From positions 1 through 8,242 of the forward strand of contig JAUPKM010000439.1 in assembly GCA_030837445.1 (NCBI GenBank): a DNA stretch of 8,242 nt, read 5' to 3'. Positions 6,456-8,242 of this stretch are shown piece after piece. The translations under genes and the position numbers were made by a program. Position 1 is the stretch's first letter. Each line of letters starts with the position of its first letter. The DNA comes from Actinomycetota bacterium. Lineage in GTDB: Bacteria; Actinomycetota; Actinomycetes; S36-B12; UBA10799. A model generated the notes under the pieces. It saw only the letters and a program-made list of their open reading frames with translations. It was not told the DNA's origin and did not search any database.

Positions 6456-7458
6456 CCGAATCCTCCATCAACTCCGACTGCCCCTTCTCATTCGGCCGGT
6501 GCGGCAGTCCCCGCTGGCCGTAGCCGACGGCGTCGGCCAGGCTCGCGAACCCTCGCTCGGCCAGTGCCGCGGCGAGTTCCTGCTGCACCCGCAGAGGTGC
6601 CCGCGGATCGTTGAACACGGCAGTGCCCACGCTGACGGCGCTGGCTCCGGCAAGTACGAACTGCAGCGCGTCCAGGCCGGTGCGAATCCCGCCCATGCCC
6701 AGGATCGGGATCTGCGGCATCGCGGCGTGTACCTGCCAGACGGCGCGGACGGCCATCGGTCGGATCGCAGGCCCAGACAGACCGCCGGTGATCCCTGCCA
6801 ACGCGGGCCGCATCGTGTCGGTGTCGATCACCATCCCCAGGGTCGTGTTGATCATCGACAGTCCGTCGGCGCCGGCAGCCACCACCGCGTCGGCGATGGC
6901 CACAATGTCGGTGACGTCCGGTGACAGTTTCGCCAACACCGGCACGGTCGAGTTGGTATTGCGTCGAACTGCCCGCACCGCGCCGCCGGCTGCGCCCGGG
7001 TCGCAGGCGAAGACCAACCCGCGACTGGCGACGTTCGGGCAGGAGATGTTCACCTCGATCGCGTCGATCCCCGGTTCGTGCCGCAACCGGGTGGCCAACT
7101 GGCCGAACTCTTCGGCGGTGCCGCCGGCGATCGATACGATCACCCGGACGTCTCGATCCCGCAGCCAGGCCAGATCATTGGCAATGAACGACTCGATTCC
7201 AGGACCCTGCAGCCCAATGGAGTTGAGCATCCCCGATGGGGTCTCGGCCATCCGCGGAGTCGGGCGACCGGACCGCGGCGACATCATGATGCTTTTGGTG
7301 ACGACGCCACCGATCTCGGTCAGGTCGAAGAACGGCGCCAACTCGCGGCCGGCGGCCGCGCAGCCACTGGCGGTGAATACCGGCGCTGGGAACTCTGCCG
7401 CCGCCAATGACGTCGACAGGTCCGGCCCGGTCGGTCCCGGATCAGCCATGGCGGCCAT
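6448..7458 (-). CDS. pyrD: Dihydroorotate dehydrogenase, class 1B catalytic subunit
   Basis: This FMN enzyme oxidises dihydroorotate to orotate, the fourth step of pyrimidine synthesis, and partners with PyrK to use NAD+. The 336-residue product has the class 1 core: VFTASG near residue 28, TKS at 54-56, SGRPTPRMAETPSGMLNSIG spanning 63-82, VNISCPN at 136-142 with the catalytic-base Cys140, LAKLSP at 175-180, NTTLGMVID at 204-212, GMGGI at 254-258 and SVGTAVF at 276-282. A Cys rather than Ser as base, together with an adjacent pyrK, marks the 1B class. I chose the ATG at 7456-7458 because GGAGG lies 6 nt upstream and it overlaps the pyrK stop as TGATG. A second in-frame ATG at 7447-7449 is too far from that site, and an upstream open frame reaching 7659 merely runs across pyrK. 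The N-terminus is about 10 residues longer than the usual family start. The 3' end overlaps pyrF by 8 bp. Confidence 0.95.
   Translation of the reverse strand: MAAMADPGPTGPDLSTSLAAAEFPAPVFTASGCAAAGRELAPFFDLTEIGGVVTKSIMMSPRSGRPTPRMAETPSGMLNSIGLQGPGIESFIANDLAWLRDRDVRVIVSIAGGTAEEFGQLATRLRHEPGIDAIEVNISCPNVASRGLVFACDPGAAGGAVRAVRRNTNSTVPVLAKLSPDVTDIVAIADAVVAAGADGLSMINTTLGMVIDTDTMRPALAGITGGLSGPAIRPMAVRAVWQVHAAMPQIPILGMGGIRTGLDALQFVLAGASAVSVGTAVFNDPRAPLRVQQELAAALAERGFASLADAVGYGQRGLPHRPNEKGQSELMEDSDG
6462..6466 (-). promoter_or_regulatory. Shine-Dalgarno site of pyrF
   Basis: GGAGG on the minus strand, six bases (ATTCGG) before the ATG at 6455 and inside the last codons of pyrD. It favours the repeat-containing N-terminus over the in-frame GTG codons that each repeat unit supplies further in. 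Confidence 0.8.
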
Positions 7459-8242
7459 CAGTGGCCTCCGGTTGTGGGAGCCCCGAGGGTGTCCGGGGGT
7501 ACCGTCCCGACATCTGGCCAGCGAACCCGGTCGCCAAAGAACACCGGACCCTCGACGCAGGAGCGGACCATCCGGGTCACCCCGTCTGCGCCCACCACCG
7601 GCAGCACGCAGGTCATACAGATCCCGATCCCACAGGCCATCGCCTCCTCCACCGCGCACTGGCTGTGGGCTCCGACTTCCGCCGCGGCCGTCGAAACCGC
7701 CGCCAGCATGGCCATCGGGCCGCAGGCGTACACGACAGCCGTGTCGTGCTCGGCCAGGATCCGCCGGAGCGGTTCGGTCACCCGGCCCTGCTCCCCGAAA
7801 CTGCCGTCGTCAGTGGTGACATTCAAGGTGTCCGAACAGCGCCGCGCCGCCAGCAGTCCGAACAGCCTCGTCTCGGTGGCGGCGCCAAGCACCATGTCGA
7901 CCCGACAGCCGCGCGCGCGCAACTGGTCCGCGAGCGCGAACATCGGCGCCGCACCGTAGCCGCCGGCCACCAGGGCACACGCCACCGGTTCGGTGGGCAG
8001 CGAGAAGGGTCGACCGAGCGGCGCCACCACGCTCAACCAGTCCCCCCGCCGGAGTTCGGACAGCCAGGCGGTACCACGACCGGACACCGCGAAGATGATC
8101 TCGATCGTGCCGGCTGCCGGGTCCGCCCGGTAGATCGAGAAGGCTCGTCGAAGCAACATCGCCGACTCCGGACCGCCGACGGCCACCGCCACGAAGTGTC
8201 CCGGTCTGACCCCCGCGGCCGCCGCCGGCGCGGACAGCGTCA
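7458..8242 (-). CDS. pyrK: Dihydroorotate dehydrogenase electron transfer subunit PyrK, 5'-truncated by window edge
   Basis: PyrK is the FAD and [2Fe-2S] subunit that passes electrons from the PyrD FMN to NAD+ in class 1B dihydroorotate dehydrogenase, in the cytoplasm (family knowledge). 260 C-terminal residues are visible and the frame stays open to the window edge. An internal GTG at 8190-8192 is not the start: the residues before it (APAAAAGVRPGHF) continue the family's PGQF-type beta-barrel motif, so perhaps 20-30 residues are missing. Visible features in order are the FAD-binding LLRRAFSIYR, a GGYGAAP nucleotide-binding turn, YACGPMAML, and a C-terminal cluster CAVEEAMACGIGICMTC followed by SCVEGPVF. 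The last two supply four Cys (visible residues 203, 208, 211, 228) as expected for the 2Fe-2S centre. A short Pro/Gly-rich tail ends the protein. The stop TGA shares its last base with the pyrD ATG, so the two subunits are made from adjacent, coupled frames. All cofactor motifs look intact. Confidence 0.95.
   Translation of the reverse strand, partial: TLSAPAAAAGVRPGHFVAVAVGGPESAMLLRRAFSIYRADPAAGTIEIIFAVSGRGTAWLSELRRGDWLSVVAPLGRPFSLPTEPVACALVAGGYGAAPMFALADQLRARGCRVDMVLGAATETRLFGLLAARRCSDTLNVTTDDGSFGEQGRVTEPLRRILAEHDTAVVYACGPMAMLAAVSTAAAEVGAHSQCAVEEAMACGIGICMTCVLPVVGADGVTRMVRSCVEGPVFFGDRVRWPDVGTVPPDTLGAPTTGGH
7465..7469 (-). promoter_or_regulatory. Shine-Dalgarno site of pyrD
   Basis: GGAGG on the minus strand, with six bases (CCACTG) between it and the ATG at 7458. 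It lies inside the last pyrK codons and decides between two candidate ATG codons nine bases apart. Confidence 0.8.

Noticed and set aside
7459..7659. Extension of pyrD upstream to a start at 7659
   Set aside because: The extra residues lie over the PyrK iron-sulphur region, match nothing in PyrD, and the ATG at 7458 has a strong Shine-Dalgarno site and a TGATG junction.
5484..7819. Plus-strand open frames of 376 and 402 codons antisense to mihF, pyrF, pyrD and pyrK
   Set aside because: Compositionally biased shadows with no recognisable domain, lying over confidently identified genes.

Overview
The window is a compact, very GC-rich stretch in which all nine recognisable genes lie on the minus strand, head to tail. 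The rightmost gene is first in transcription order: pyrK (5' end cut off by the window), pyrD, pyrF, mihF, gmk, rpoZ, coaBC, metK, priA (3' end cut off). The mycobacterial-type integration host factor (mihF), the GC bias and the order mihF-gmk-rpoZ-coaBC-metK point firmly to an actinobacterium. The NAD-linked PyrK/PyrD pair and the type 1 PyrF argue against Mycobacterium or Streptomyces, which as I recall use a quinone-type PyrD and a type 2 PyrF. A Frankiales-like or related lineage is a weak guess.

Layout: 7458-8242 pyrK and 6448-7458 pyrD (one-base overlap) encode the two subunits of a class 1B dihydroorotate dehydrogenase. 5676-6455 is pyrF, which overlaps pyrD by 8 bp and carries a three-copy 15-bp tandem repeat right after its start codon. 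5313-5627 is mihF, with a candidate leaderless promoter in the 48-bp gap before it. 4753-5316 is gmk (4-bp overlap), 4422-4715 rpoZ, 3184-4395 coaBC and 1912-3105 metK. 1-1878 is a PriA that keeps its zinc-binding cysteines but has lost its helicase motifs. Every gap is under 80 bp, so no intergenic stretch over 300 bp exists.

Together the genes cover the last steps of UMP synthesis (orotate formation and OMP decarboxylation), GMP to GDP conversion, coenzyme A assembly from phosphopantothenate and S-adenosylmethionine synthesis, plus three information-processing proteins: a nucleoid protein, the RNA polymerase omega subunit and a replication-restart factor. This is a housekeeping region. I saw no tRNA, rRNA, mobile element, CRISPR array, phage gene, riboswitch or convincing terminator, and no sign of a new multi-gene system. 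The points worth a second look are small-scale: the mihF leaderless promoter, the repeat at the pyrD/pyrF junction, an unusual residue in CoaB, and the subfamily make-up of the pyrimidine genes.
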